Below the pieces are notes generated by a model. That model did not search any database, was not told the origin of the DNA, and was given only the letters and a program-made list of their open reading frames with translations. From Fuerstiella sp. (GTDB lineage: Bacteria; Planctomycetota; Planctomycetia; Planctomycetales; Planctomycetaceae), in assembly GCA_029245955.1 (NCBI GenBank), contig JAQWOH010000005.1, positions 45,018 through 109,017 of the forward strand: a DNA stretch of 64,000 bases, in the 5' to 3' direction. Shown here one piece after another: positions 30,626-40,318 of this stretch; the stretch's first letter is position 1, and each line of letters begins with the position of its first letter. A program made the translations under genes and the position numbers.

Positions 30626-31565
30626 CCTTTAAGTCAGTTTCTGAGTGCTTGCCCCGTGAATACTCAGCAATCATCTGCCGGACTCCCTCGCGGAGCGAGA
30701 TTTGAGCGGCAAAGCCAATATTCGTCAGTTTGGAAATGTCCATGCACTTGCGCGGCATTCCATCGGGCTTTGATGTGTCCCATTTAATGCGGCCGCGATA
30801 TCCGGTGCATTCGGCGATCAGGTGTGCGAGTTCACTGATGGAAACATCGGCCCCCGTTCCCACATTTATGATCTCCGGAGACTTCCAATGCTCCATGACA
30901 AACAGGACAGCCTGCGCCAGATCGTCCACATGCATAAACTCTCGACGCGCCGTGCCAGTCCCCCACAGCGTAAGCGACTCAGTCGCGCTGTCACGAGCAT
31001 CAACGAACCGCCGTACCAGGGCGCTCAGCACATGCGACTTTTGCAAGTCAAAGCTGTCGTTCGGACCGTATAGATTGCACGGCATCGGACACACAACTTC
31101 CATCCCGTATTGTTGGTGATAAGCCTGAGCCATCGTCAACCCGGCGATCTTCGCAACGGCATAACCGGCGTTTGTCGGTTCTACTGGACCGGTCATCAGC
31201 GACTCTTCCTGAATCGGCTGGGGACAATTTCGTGGATAGATGCAGGAGCTGCCCAGAAAACACAGTTTCCTGGTTCCACAACGAGCAGCACTGTCGATCA
31301 CATTATTTTGAATCTGCAGGTTCTGAAAGATAAAATCGGCCGGGGCATCCAGGTTTGCCTGTATTCCACCGACCCGCGCAGCAGCCAGAATCACAGTTTC
31401 CGGTCGCTCCGCCTGCATGAACTGGCGAACTCGATCCGCATCCAAGAAATCAAGTTCAGACCGGGTTTGAAGAAGGAGATTACGATGCCCAGCCTGCTGC
31501 AGAGCACGAACCAAAGCCGCCCCCACCATACCTCGATGGCCGGCAACAAAGATCTTTTCATCCAT
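30564..31565 (-). CDS. fcl: GDP-L-fucose synthase family (possibly GDP-L-colitose synthase)
   Basis: A short-chain dehydrogenase of the WcaG/Fcl family with the N-terminal [15 protein letters not shown] motif, the SSCIYP Ser triad position and YAVAKIAG (YxxxK). It performs a 3,5-epimerisation and 4-reduction of GDP-4-keto-6-deoxymannose or its 3-deoxy form. The ATG at 31565 (MDEKIFVAGHRG) was chosen because the family begins there; the frame is open to 31595. Since it overlaps a ColD-like gene, it may act as the colitose synthase ColC, while the paralogue at 62308, next to gmd, would make GDP-L-fucose. This division of labour is inference. Confidence 0.85.
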   Translation of the reverse strand: MDEKIFVAGHRGMVGAALVRALQQAGHRNLLLQTRSELDFLDADRVRQFMQAERPETVILAAARVGGIQANLDAPADFIFQNLQIQNNVIDSAARCGTRKLCFLGSSCIYPRNCPQPIQEESLMTGPVEPTNAGYAVAKIAGLTMAQAYHQQYGMEVVCPMPCNLYGPNDSFDLQKSHVLSALVRRFVDARDSATESLTLWGTGTARREFMHVDDLAQAVLFVMEHWKSPEIINVGTGADVSISELAHLIAECTGYRGRIKWDTSKPDGMPRKCMDISKLTNIGFAAQISLREGVRQMIAEYSRGKHSETDLKDEVNDSTDEERVSQRAGNAA

Positions 31566-31850
31566 GAATAGTTTTCCGTGAATCCTGCAACGCACCTTTG
31601 CAGGGGACGAAAGGACACCGCGCTGTAGGGCGGCAATGGTGTAAAGAGTACCAAGAAGCAGATTTCGGCAGCAAGACCAACCTCACTGCTCGTCACGTGC
31701 CCTGCCCCCCAATCACCGTCAATGGCCAGTAGACGGCGTAAGAAAGGCCACGAATGCCATACTTGCACTGGCAGATGCCCTTGATTGTCCAGGACCAACA
31801 ACGTCACGTAAGGTCGGCCGTTGTTGCCGTAACACGGACCCGGAATCTCT

Positions 31851-32735
31851 CTAAGCGGGTCCCAGGCGAACCCAGTCTGCAGGCACCAGGTCTTGATCAT
31901 TCCTTTTGCGATCAGCGAACCATCGTCGGCAGGCCACAACAATTTTGTCGGGCGACGGGTTCAGCCAGGCTCCCCACCAGCTGAAACTACTATTGGCGAT
32001 GATATGATGCCGACAGGCACTCATCAGTTTCAGATCGGGCCAGGGATCGGCCACAGAATTGTGAGAAATAAATCGCATCGAAAACGGCAACTTAAGATTT
32101 TCTCTTGTCCATTTCGGGTCGTCTGAGAAAACAAAGAAGACTGGCGAACCCTCGATACAATCAGCCACGTGTCGGGCAGCTTTCTCGTAATAATCCAGCG
32201 AACAAACACCGTGAACCTTCATCGTTCTGAGATTTGAAACGTAGTCGCCACGGCGAATATGCAGCGACACCGCCATGACGGACGTGATTTCATCCAGTAC
32301 CTTTTGGTTCTGCTCATCCACAGGATCCGGCCGGGTCAGTTCCTCTCTGATCTGCGAGGCAATATGACGAAAGTACTTCTCTGATTGCCAGTACCCGCGC
32401 AGATATGTGTTATCACCAAGAGACTCGAAACCCGGCTGATATTGAAACCCCGACTCATGAAACAACTTCAGACGTCCCCGATTTTTCAGATGCCACCACG
32501 GAACACTCAATAACCCTCGTTTTTCGGGTGGCAGAACGAACCCGTTCAGACTGGATTCGTCAGCCTCCACCATCTGTGTATTGAAACGATCGATCGAGTA
32601 CGAATGCAGGCGATACGTGCGAAATGACCGGGAATCCGCCAGTAAATCGGTCTGGTGTTTCAGCGCCAGCACACGAGCGGTGGCATACTGAAACATCTGA
32701 TTACCGATGCCTCCTGAGAATCTGCAAATGATCAC
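31851..32735 (-). CDS. Glycosyltransferase family 11 (alpha-1,2-fucosyltransferase-like)
   Basis: A 294-residue GT11 enzyme. The N-terminal FSGGIGNQMFQYATARVLA and the donor-binding HIRRGDYV are the two family signatures, and ANSSFSWWGAWLNP is the conserved C-terminal motif. GT11 members transfer L-fucose from GDP-fucose to a 2-hydroxyl of galactose or similar; some act on the related colitose. It sits between the CmcI-type gene and the fcl-like gene on the minus strand, consistent with using a GDP-deoxyhexose made by its neighbours. About 285 bases separate it from the fcl-like start. Confidence 0.9.
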   Translation of the reverse strand: MIICRFSGGIGNQMFQYATARVLALKHQTDLLADSRSFRTYRLHSYSIDRFNTQMVEADESSLNGFVLPPEKRGLLSVPWWHLKNRGRLKLFHESGFQYQPGFESLGDNTYLRGYWQSEKYFRHIASQIREELTRPDPVDEQNQKVLDEITSVMAVSLHIRRGDYVSNLRTMKVHGVCSLDYYEKAARHVADCIEGSPVFFVFSDDPKWTRENLKLPFSMRFISHNSVADPWPDLKLMSACRHHIIANSSFSWWGAWLNPSPDKIVVACRRWFADRKRNDQDLVPADWVRLGPA

Positions 32736-32951
32736 AATATCACCGTTTTCGGAAACACGATCAGAGACAGGCGTCCCTATTAGGTGGTCGAAATCGAAGT
32801 CTCAGAGGGTCTTGGTTCAAGCGGCAAGACAGCTGAACCGCCCCTCCATCCCCGCTCTTCCAGAAAACCTGTGTGGCGAGCATACGACGCCAATTTCAAG
32901 CAGACGAGAACTTCCGCATCAAGTTCTGAAGAACGGTCGTACTGTCCTATT

Positions 32952-33716
32952 CTAAGCAGCTCTCTGCAGCCAGGCACTGGGCCAATGAGTGATATTTTCT
33001 GACAGCTCACTCTCGTTGAATGGCCAGTCCGGTTGCTTCAGACAGAACTCCGGATGCAGCGCTGCGAATTCTTCTGCTGCTGCCGCGGGATGGTCGTTCT
33101 TCCATTCCGGCACACCGCGGGGCACGTCAAACACGTCTCGCATAACACCATCCGTAGCAACCACGTATGACCCCGGTGTTACCAACGAATAGTAGGCCTC
33201 CAGCTCTCTGGCAACATGATCCTTCGTATGACAGGAATCCAGAATCACCAGCACGGTTTCGTCGGGCTTAATCTTCGACTGAACCTGGGACACAACTTCC
33301 TGACTAACAGAATCACCTTCGATTAGTGTGATCGCGTCAAACATCTCATGCGCCTCGATCGCGGTGCGGTTGTGAGGCCGAATTTCGACGTCCACACCGA
33401 TCACACGGCCACGCCCCATGGCTTTGCACAGCCCGGCATAGAAGATCAGAGAACCACCATGCGCCACACCGGTTTCCACGATCACATCAGGTTTCACGGA
33501 GTAAATAACTTCCTGAATTCGGATCAGGTCCTCGGGTAGCTGAATAATCGGACGCCCCATCCACGAAAACGTGTACGGATATTTCTGATCCCAGCCGATT
33601 CGGACCCATTCTCGCGAAAGAATCTCAAAGGCATCCTTGGAATACAGATCCATTGTCTGTTCACTCACACCGGACTGCGTGAGCGTTCCGTTGTCCGTGT
33701 CAATTGTCAATTTCAT
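32952..33716 (-). CDS. CmcI-type class I SAM methyltransferase/hydroxylase-like protein
   Basis: A 254-residue protein of the cephalosporin-hydroxylase (CmcI) family, a Rossmann SAM-binding fold. VIVETGVAHGGSLIFYAG is the SAM motif, and LVILDSCHTKDHV carries the Asp/His/Lys residues proposed in metal and substrate binding. Members are common in O-antigen and polysaccharide gene clusters, where they probably O-methylate sugars. It is the last gene of the CDP-sugar cassette (33831-38417) by position and lies 114 bases from the SDR gene. Confidence 0.8.
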   Translation of the reverse strand: MKLTIDTDNGTLTQSGVSEQTMDLYSKDAFEILSREWVRIGWDQKYPYTFSWMGRPIIQLPEDLIRIQEVIYSVKPDVIVETGVAHGGSLIFYAGLCKAMGRGRVIGVDVEIRPHNRTAIEAHEMFDAITLIEGDSVSQEVVSQVQSKIKPDETVLVILDSCHTKDHVARELEAYYSLVTPGSYVVATDGVMRDVFDVPRGVPEWKNDHPAAAAEEFAALHPEFCLKQPDWPFNESELSENITHWPSAWLQRAA

Positions 33717-33830
33717 CTGAGCAATCCTTTCAAATCATCAATTACATATCACACAGAAGTGATTTGTTCGTTGTTCCTTCAGACCAAGAGTCACGTGTTC
33801 TCGGCCTGGCTTCATGATCCTTAATTCGGG

Positions 33831-34739
33831 TCAGGCAGCATGTCCTATCTGTTTCTCACGATACCAATCAATCGTTTCCTGAAGCCCGCGTTCCAGAGAA
33901 TAGGCTGGCCGCCAGTCGAGTTCTCGCTGAACTCGTTCGTTGTTTCCAAAAATCGCCTGCGGTTCAAGACCGGTTTTGACGGCTCCAAACCTCACCAGAT
34001 CTGACCGGCCAACCAGCGCCGCAGCAAACTCTGCAATTTCTCTGACGGACACAGGAAGTCCGCTACAAATATTGAATGCTCCGGACACATTGCTGAGCAG
34101 CAATGACACCAATGCTGACGCCACGTCTTTGATGTAAACAAAGTCACACCTCTGAGTCCCGGAAGAGCATTGAGCCATCTTCCCACTCAGCAGCGATGAA
34201 ATCACAACACCTGGCATTCTTTGTTCGCTGGCAAACGGACCATACATAAAAAACAAACGTGCCCATGCGGCGTTCGTGGTTTTTCCATCCACGGCGGCAT
34301 CAAGATCGAGTGCGCTTCGGACTTTCGTCTGGCCATATAATGTGTCGGCAGCCAAAGGCGTTGCATCCTCGTCGAGAGCGTTACCGGACCATTCGTATTC
34401 TGCACAACTTCCGGTCGCCACTATCCGCTGACCACCGGCGTCGACAAATCTTCGATACAGGCGTCGGGACGCCCTTCGCCAGAGGACATTCTCAGAAGTG
34501 TGCCAGAAATTTCCTGGCGACGTGCACCATGCAAGGTGCAGAAGATGTGTGGGACGCAGATCATCCACCAGATGCTCCACATCATCGGACAAAAGATCGG
34601 CATGCACCCACGTGACGTCTGCCGCATCGACAACTCGTGTACGTGACACCGCCAACACATCACAATCAGCTTTCGCCAGAAGCGGAAGACAGTGTCGCCC
34701 GACGAACCCCGACGCACCTGTCACAAGAACGCGATTCAT
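33831..34739 (-). CDS. NAD-dependent epimerase/dehydratase (probable 4-ketoreductase)
   Basis: A 302-residue extended short-chain dehydrogenase with an N-terminal GASGFVGRH Rossmann motif and a YGQTK (YxxxK) catalytic site. Its position after the RmlC-like epimerase, overlapping its stop codon by four bases (ATGA type), suggests it reduces the 4-keto group at the end of the CDP-sugar pathway. Sequence alone does not define the substrate. Confidence 0.78.
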   Translation of the reverse strand: MNRVLVTGASGFVGRHCLPLLAKADCDVLAVSRTRVVDAADVTWVHADLLSDDVEHLVDDLRPTHLLHLAWCTSPGNFWHTSENVLWRRASRRLYRRFVDAGGQRIVATGSCAEYEWSGNALDEDATPLAADTLYGQTKVRSALDLDAAVDGKTTNAAWARLFFMYGPFASEQRMPGVVISSLLSGKMAQCSSGTQRCDFVYIKDVASALVSLLLSNVSGAFNICSGLPVSVREIAEFAAALVGRSDLVRFGAVKTGLEPQAIFGNNERVQRELDWRPAYSLERGLQETIDWYREKQIGHAA

Positions 34740-35281
34740 GCGACGGCCCTCTGTAAGACAAGGTCGGGAAACACCAGGTCTTTTTCGGAAATCACACTAA
34801 TCGACAATGGCCACTCAATCCTGACTGCCGAATCATTCCACCGAAAACCACGTGCCGATTCTGCGTGATATTCGCGGGTCATCTGATACAGGACTTCAGT
34901 ATCGTCTTCGAGCGTCTGAAACCCGTGAGCACAGCCTTCCGGAACGTACAGTGCATTTCCCTCGGCCGCGTCAATCAGTACGCTGAACGTATTCAGATAA
35001 GTACGAGAGTCAGGACGCAGGTCAACGATCACGTCCTGAATCGCACCTGACGTGCACCGTACCAGCTTTGCCTCTTCGAACGGTGCTGTCTGAAAATGCA
35101 TACCGCGAACAGTGCCTCTATTGCGATTGAACGAGACGTTGCATTGCACCAGATCCGGATTCAGCCCATGGTCAGTAAACTCTGCTTGACACCATGAGCG
35201 CGCAAAGAAGCCACGATCGTCGACATGCCGCTGCTGTTCAACGATCCAGGCTCCTTCGATTTTGGCTGGCGTGAATTTCAC
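34736..35281 (-). CDS. RmlC-like sugar 3,5-epimerase
   Basis: A 181-residue cupin-fold epimerase of the dTDP-4-dehydrorhamnose 3,5-epimerase family. RGMHFQ contains the catalytic His (RGLHYQ in RmlC), VDLRPDSRTY carries the conserved Asp, and YVPEGCAHGFQTLED is the C-terminal substrate-binding segment. In its neighbourhood (CDP-sugar cytidylyltransferase, dehydratase and C-methyltransferase) it probably epimerises a CDP-4-keto-6-deoxyhexose. It starts 12 bases after the methyltransferase stop and overlaps the next gene by four bases. Confidence 0.88.
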   Translation of the reverse strand: MKFTPAKIEGAWIVEQQRHVDDRGFFARSWCQAEFTDHGLNPDLVQCNVSFNRNRGTVRGMHFQTAPFEEAKLVRCTSGAIQDVIVDLRPDSRTYLNTFSVLIDAAEGNALYVPEGCAHGFQTLEDDTEVLYQMTREYHAESARGFRWNDSAVRIEWPLSISVISEKDLVFPDLVLQRAVA

Positions 35282-35293
35282 CTGATGAATTCT

Positions 35294-36556
35294 CTAAGCC
35301 ACACGAACTTCAGGTACGGGCACGATGAACCGGCCGCCACCGTCCCGGTATTGTTGTTGCTGCCTGAGAATCTCATCCGCAAAATTCCAGGTCAACAACA
35401 GGCAATAATCCGGCTGATCCCGGACCAGATGCTCCGGGTCAAAAATTCTGAGATGTGTGCCTGGCGTATAACGTCCCTGCTTCACAGTACTGCGATCAAC
35501 GACATAGTCGATTGTCGAACGATTGATACCGAAGTAATTCAGTAGAGTACTGCCTTTTGCTGACGCACCGTAGACAGCGATTCGATGTCCGGACGCCTTT
35601 AACTCGTCCAGTTTTTCCACAAGCTGGGTTTTGAGTTCGGCAACGCGGCACGCGAAACGGTTGTAGGATTCAATATCGTTTACCCATGTCGCCTCATCAG
35701 CCTGCATCTTTGTGACCGTATCAGAAGGCTGAACTGAGCCTGCATGCGCGGCATAAACACGAATAGACCCGCCGTGAATCTCCAACTGTTCGACGTCCAC
35801 GATATCGAGTCCGTGATTCCGAAACAGATGGTTCAGTGCCGTCAGAGAAAAATAGCACAGGTGTTCGTGGTAGATCGTGTCGAACTCGACATTGTCCACG
35901 AGCTCCTTCAGGTAGGGACACTCCACGACAACCCGTCCGCCCGGCTTCAGGATTGTTTTGAATCCGGCCACCACACCATTCAGGTCTGCCACGTGAGCCA
36001 GCACGTTGTTGGCATGAATCACATCGGCCTGCTGACCATTTTCCGCCATCTGAGTAGCGACGGCGCTGCCAAAAAATTCGTTAAGTGTGGGAATGCCTTT
36101 TTCATCATTTGCAACCGCAGCGATATTCCCTGCAGGCTCCACACCCAGCACTGGCACGCCTGCCTGCTTGTACCACTGAAGCAGGTAACCGTCGTTGCTG
36201 GCGACTTCCACAACAAGGCTATCACCATTTAGCAACCGATCTGTTGTCAGACGTTCGGCAATCGTCTTCGCGTGCTCGACCATGGTGTCTGAAAACGACG
36301 AAAAGTACGCGTAGTTACTGAACAGAGTCTCCGGTGGAACGGTCTCCGTGATCTGAACCAGCGAACAATCTTCACAACGCACCAAATCAAGCGGCCATGT
36401 TGCCTCTGGCTCACCCAACTGATCTTCCGTCAGTAACGCATTGGCCAGCGGAGTGCGGCCGAGCGACAGGACCAGACTCAGGCTGCTGCTGCCGCATGAT
36501 CGACACTGGCATGGCTCGCGTGATTCGCAGTTGACTGGATGTAATTCTTGTACCAT
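35294..36556 (-). CDS. Sugar C-methyltransferase (zinc-binding N-terminus, NovU/TylC3-like)
   Basis: A 420-residue SAM-dependent C-methyltransferase with the three-part layout of NovU/TylC3-type enzymes. It has an N-terminal zinc site (CRSCGS near residue 18 and CEDCSL), a central SAM domain ([13 protein letters not shown]) and a C-terminal Rossmann-like domain ([18 protein letters not shown]). These enzymes methylate C3 of a nucleotide 4-keto-6-deoxy sugar. The start at 36556 overlaps the end of the upstream dehydratase gene by 79 bases; no better start lies downstream without losing the zinc site. Confidence 0.88.
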   Translation of the reverse strand: MVQELHPVNCESREPCQCRSCGSSSLSLVLSLGRTPLANALLTEDQLGEPEATWPLDLVRCEDCSLVQITETVPPETLFSNYAYFSSFSDTMVEHAKTIAERLTTDRLLNGDSLVVEVASNDGYLLQWYKQAGVPVLGVEPAGNIAAVANDEKGIPTLNEFFGSAVATQMAENGQQADVIHANNVLAHVADLNGVVAGFKTILKPGGRVVVECPYLKELVDNVEFDTIYHEHLCYFSLTALNHLFRNHGLDIVDVEQLEIHGGSIRVYAAHAGSVQPSDTVTKMQADEATWVNDIESYNRFACRVAELKTQLVEKLDELKASGHRIAVYGASAKGSTLLNYFGINRSTIDYVVDRSTVKQGRYTPGTHLRIFDPEHLVRDQPDYCLLLTWNFADEILRQQQQYRDGGGRFIVPVPEVRVA

Positions 36557-37518
36557 TCGATGGTCCTGTTCAATCCTTCGTCCAGGTTATACAGCGGCTG
36601 CCAGTTCAGCATTCGCCGGGCCTTTTCCGCATCCAGATACTGGTGCTTGATTTCGTTACTCGCTTCGCCCAGAACAACTGGCTCCAGCGTCGACCCCATC
36701 ACCTGCAGTATTCTCTGGACAAGTTCCAGAACGGACACTTGAATCTCAGTCGACAGGTTGAAGGCCTCGCCAGCCAGTTCGGGTTTGAGCGCCATCTGTT
36801 CAGCCAGATGCATGTAAGCCGCAGCTCCGTCTTCAACATAGAAATAGTCGCGAATGAAGGAACCGTCGGATCGTATGACAGGCTGCTGGCCACGCAGAAC
36901 AGACCGAATGGTGCCGGGCAGAATGCGGTTCCAGTTCAGGTCACCGCCACCGTAGAAATTGCCACAGCGAGTAATGCAGACAGGCAAACCGTAGGAGTGG
37001 GCATACGTCTGAGATATCAGGTCGCCACAGGACTTGCTGACATCGTAAGGATGCATTCCTGCGAGCGGCGTCTCTTCCGTGTACGGAAGAACTTTTGCGG
37101 CGCCATATGCCTTGTCAGACGACGCCATCACAATCTGCTTTACGGCAGGACTGCGACGACAGGCTTCCAGAAGTTTCCACGTACCACCGACGTTCGCTTC
37201 AAATGTGGAACCGGGATTTCGGTTGGCGATGCCGACAATGGTCTGAGCTGCCAGATTTATAACGGTCTCGATTTCGAATTCGCCCAGAACTCGCTCCAGA
37301 CACGCCTGGTCACAAATATCGCCCCGTGCAATGGTCACCCGATTAATGTCACCGCTTCTGACAAGCTCGGACTGAGGTGTCCAATCGCGAACGAGACAGA
37401 CAACGTCAGCTTCCGCCTGCAGAAGCCGCTTGATCACCCAACCACCAACAAGTCCGGTGCCACCGGTCACCAGAACACGGCGGTCCTGCCAGAATTTCGA
37501 ATCAAAGCCAGAATCCAT
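36478..37518 (-). CDS. rfbG: CDP-glucose 4,6-dehydratase-like enzyme
   Basis: A 346-residue extended SDR with a [12 protein letters not shown]-binding motif, MASSDKAYG, and YDVSKSC (YxxxK). [16 protein letters not shown] is the RfbG-like segment after the active site. It follows the cytidylyltransferase, which supports CDP-glucose as substrate and CDP-4-keto-6-deoxyglucose as product. The family call rests partly on this context; a different nucleotide-hexose 4,6-dehydratase is possible. Confidence 0.8.
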   Translation of the reverse strand: MDSGFDSKFWQDRRVLVTGGTGLVGGWVIKRLLQAEADVVCLVRDWTPQSELVRSGDINRVTIARGDICDQACLERVLGEFEIETVINLAAQTIVGIANRNPGSTFEANVGGTWKLLEACRRSPAVKQIVMASSDKAYGAAKVLPYTEETPLAGMHPYDVSKSCGDLISQTYAHSYGLPVCITRCGNFYGGGDLNWNRILPGTIRSVLRGQQPVIRSDGSFIRDYFYVEDGAAAYMHLAEQMALKPELAGEAFNLSTEIQVSVLELVQRILQVMGSTLEPVVLGEASNEIKHQYLDAEKARRMLNWQPLYNLDEGLNRTIEWYKNYIQSTANHASHASVDHAAAAA

Positions 37519-37571
37519 TCTCGCTCCCCATCAGTCGGTTTGTATTCGCCCGTGTGATTCCAGAATCGCAG

Positions 37572-38417
37572 TCACGCGGCCTTATCATTCGGTAGCTGTC
37601 TGAATCTATTTCCCTGAGAACCTGCGTCCCAGCACCGCCACGGCGCAGCGTCGTCGTCCCACAGCCTCTGCAAATACTCTTTGTCACGTAACGTATCCAT
37701 GCACTGCCAGAAGTCACCATGCTGATACGCAGCCAGTTGCCCGTCCGCAGCAACACGTTCCAGTCCATTCGTCTCAAGGCTACAGCTGTCGGAACTCAGG
37801 TAATCAAAAATCTCTGGTTCAAACACCAGGTATCCGCCGTTAATCCACCCCTCACCAGAAAGCGGTTTTTCTGTGAATCGACGGACCATGTCTCCTTCCA
37901 TGACCAGTCCACCGAAACGGGCTGGAGGACGGACGGCCGTCACCGTTGCGATCCGGCCGTGCGACCGATGGAAGGCCAGCAGTTCGCTGATATCGACATT
38001 GCTGACACCATCGCCATAGGTGAGCATAAAAGTGCCGCCATCCAGCCAACGCTTTAGACGCAGCAAACGACCACCGGTTTGAGTCATCAGACCGGTGTCA
38101 ACAAGGTTGACCGACCAGTTTTCTGTCTCTGATTCCTCACGTTGAACCACATTCCGACCGAAGTCGATCTTCAGGTTGCCGCTCAGGTTGTATTGGTCAA
38201 GGAAATACCCCTTGATAAAGTCTCCCATGTAACCGCAAGCAATCAGGAAGTCGTCCTCACCATAATGTGCGAACTGCTTCATAATATGCCACAAAATGGG
38301 ACGACCGCCGATCTCGACCATTGGCTTTGGTCGAGTCGATGTTTCTTCCTGAAGTCGTGTTCCCAGTCCACCAGCGAGGATGACAACTGACACAGAATCC
38401 CTCCTTGTGCGTGTCAT
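37572..38417 (-). CDS. rfbF: Glucose-1-phosphate cytidylyltransferase
   Basis: A 281-residue nucleotidyltransferase. The N-terminal AGGLGTRLQEET and RPKPMVEIGGRPILWHIMK are characteristic of RfbF, and YGDGVSN is the metal-binding region. It would make CDP-glucose from CTP and glucose-1-phosphate, the first step for CDP-linked dideoxy or branched sugars. It is the first gene of the minus-strand cassette (rfbF-rfbG-C-methyltransferase-RmlC-SDR) and is divergent from the GT2 gene, leaving 75 bases for both promoters. Confidence 0.92.
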   Translation of the reverse strand: MTRTRRDSVSVVILAGGLGTRLQEETSTRPKPMVEIGGRPILWHIMKQFAHYGEDDFLIACGYMGDFIKGYFLDQYNLSGNLKIDFGRNVVQREESETENWSVNLVDTGLMTQTGGRLLRLKRWLDGGTFMLTYGDGVSNVDISELLAFHRSHGRIATVTAVRPPARFGGLVMEGDMVRRFTEKPLSGEGWINGGYLVFEPEIFDYLSSDSCSLETNGLERVAADGQLAAYQHGDFWQCMDTLRDKEYLQRLWDDDAAPWRCWDAGSQGNRFRQLPNDKAA

Positions 38418-38492
38418 GCAATTGGCTTAAAAGTAAGCCAGACTGACAATATAGGCTTTCGATAATTCCTGCAACAGAGGTATTTCCGCCCC

Positions 38493-39401
38493 ATGACGCC
38501 CGCCAGCGATTGTATTTCTGTAGGCATACCGTGTTTCAACCGTCCCGACGGGTTGGAGAATACACTGCGCTGTCTTCAGCAACAGACACACAGCAACTGG
38601 ACTGCGCTCATCTGTGACAACGCATCCACTGATTCAAGAGTGCGTGAAATTTCTGAAAAATTCTGTCGCGAAGACGAACGATGCCAGTACCGTCGCCATG
38701 ACAGAAACTCCGGGCCTGCAGCCAATTTCCACTTTGCGGCAACATCGGCCACAGAAAGATTCTTCATGTGGGCCAGTGACGATGATCTCTGGGACCCGGA
38801 ATTTATGAACACCAATCTGCGGAATCTGAGAACAACACCGAGTGCACAAATGTCGTTCTGTTCCGTAGACATGATCAACGTGAACGACCACGTAATCCGC
38901 AAACTGAAGGATTTTTCACGCTTTTCGTCCACCGGGAATCTGAATAGCGACGTCTGGACCTTCCTGGACGATCCCGAAATCATGGGGAAAGCGAATCTGA
39001 TATACGGACTATTCAGAACAGAGTCGCTGCAGGGGTGCATTGAAGATTGCTGGGATGACGCAGGTTTTGATGCTCACGGAGGAGACGTCGTGTTCCTGTT
39101 TGCATTTCTCTGTCGTCACGGCATCGTAACCCACGATGCCGTCCACCTGCACAAGCGCATTCCCACAGAAAAACGGTCAAAATCACGGCGGCGGCATCCC
39201 CGCAGCTACAAAGTCACCAAGGCCATTGAATTCGACTGGTATCTCGAACGGCATCGAAAGGTCGCTCCGACTCAGGAAATCGCAGACATGGCGAAACGAG
39301 TACTACGACGACGACGCAGCGATCGAATTGTGTATTCGGTTCCGATGCTGGGCAGGTTTCTGGACAAACAGCGTCGCGGATTACGAGCTAAAGCAGCATG
39401 A
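38493..39401 (+). CDS. Glycosyltransferase family 2
   Basis: A 302-residue GT-A fold glycosyltransferase. The N-terminus has VGIPCFNRPDGLENTLRCL, CDNASTD is the nucleotide-binding segment and ASDDDLW the DxD metal site. The C-terminal third is basic. It would transfer a sugar during surface glycan assembly; donor and acceptor are unknown. It is the only plus-strand gene in this stretch and is convergent with the GT25 gene, ending 23 bases from it. Confidence 0.87.
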   Translation: MTPASDCISVGIPCFNRPDGLENTLRCLQQQTHSNWTALICDNASTDSRVREISEKFCREDERCQYRRHDRNSGPAANFHFAATSATERFFMWASDDDLWDPEFMNTNLRNLRTTPSAQMSFCSVDMINVNDHVIRKLKDFSRFSSTGNLNSDVWTFLDDPEIMGKANLIYGLFRTESLQGCIEDCWDDAGFDAHGGDVVFLFAFLCRHGIVTHDAVHLHKRIPTEKRSKSRRRHPRSYKVTKAIEFDWYLERHRKVAPTQEIADMAKRVLRRRRSDRIVYSVPMLGRFLDKQRRGLRAKAA

Positions 39402-39424
39402 TTGTGAGAACCGTCACCAGTGTG

Positions 39425-40192
39425 CTACGCCGCTCGTGCCTGGCCAATAGTCATATCATGACACGCAGTCGACAGACGTGCGACTTTCCAACGGTACCGC
39501 ACCCGATTGACCTGTCGCATGAGCTTTTGAACGGTCAATCGACGATCTTTCCCGGCACCGATCACACTCCCGCCCAGCGCCTCAGTCCGATCCGCGATCC
39601 CAGAGGGTTCGATCGCCAGCATACAAACTCCAGTAACCCAACGCATCTGCAGTGTCGTGTCAATCGGCCGATCCAGGAATTGCGTGACGTCCAGCAACTT
39701 CTCGGCAGCCCCGCGCGTAACCCATTGCCCCGACGTACGAAGTGGCGTCACGCGTGGGCAAACAATTCTGACTCCATCACCTTCAATGATGTTCTCACTG
39801 CCGGCAGGAAGAGGCCTGACGGGAAACTGCAGATAGGCGTCTGGTGGGCAGTGTGCCGCTGAAAACTCAACAGCTCGGCGAAGGATCGCCTCGTCTACGT
39901 CGGCGTCATCTTCCAACACCAACGCGGCGTCAAGATTGCGTTCAACAATCTGCTGCCACGCGGCTCGATGACTGAGAAAACAGCCGATATTTCCCGCATC
40001 AAGTTCAAACGGATAGCTGGGACGATGTAGCCCACGGTGATAGACCGCGTCAATGGCCTCACGTGGCATCGCACGACCATCGATCGCGGGAAGAATCTCC
40101 GCCGGCAACGGAAGTTGTGTCAACGTCGCCCGTGCATGCGCAAGCCGCTCAGTCGCCCGTTCCATACAAATAACAAATGCTTGATAATTCAC
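39425..40192 (-). CDS. Glycosyltransferase family 25 (LPS-type)
   Basis: A 255-residue GT25 enzyme: FVICMERATERL at the N-terminus, GNIGCFLSHRAAWQQI, and LVLEDDADVDE with the acidic metal-binding residues. The start was set at a GTG at 40192 because the frameshifted paralogue at 44127 begins with the matching GTG-AAC/T-xAT-CA codons, and because family members start right before the MERA-like segment. The frame is open 35 codons further. It transfers galactose or glucose in LPS-like glycans in the family at large; the substrate here is unknown. Confidence 0.85.
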   Translation of the reverse strand: MNYQAFVICMERATERLAHARATLTQLPLPAEILPAIDGRAMPREAIDAVYHRGLHRPSYPFELDAGNIGCFLSHRAAWQQIVERNLDAALVLEDDADVDEAILRRAVEFSAAHCPPDAYLQFPVRPLPAGSENIIEGDGVRIVCPRVTPLRTSGQWVTRGAAEKLLDVTQFLDRPIDTTLQMRWVTGVCMLAIEPSGIADRTEALGGSVIGAGKDRRLTVQKLMRQVNRVRYRWKVARLSTACHDMTIGQARAA

Positions 40193-40318
40193 GTGTCCAC
40201 TACCCAAATTGTTTTGCTTTGTTTTTACCCGCCTGTGGTGTCTCACACTAAACATGGTGGAAGAATATCGGTCACGTCGGTCATGCCCTGCTGGCAAATC
40301 CCTCCTCTTGACGCTGCC

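Noticed and set aside
31391..31942. 183-codon minus-strand frame between GT11 and fcl-like genes
   Set aside because: Overlaps both real genes and lacks any family features, so it is a shadow frame.
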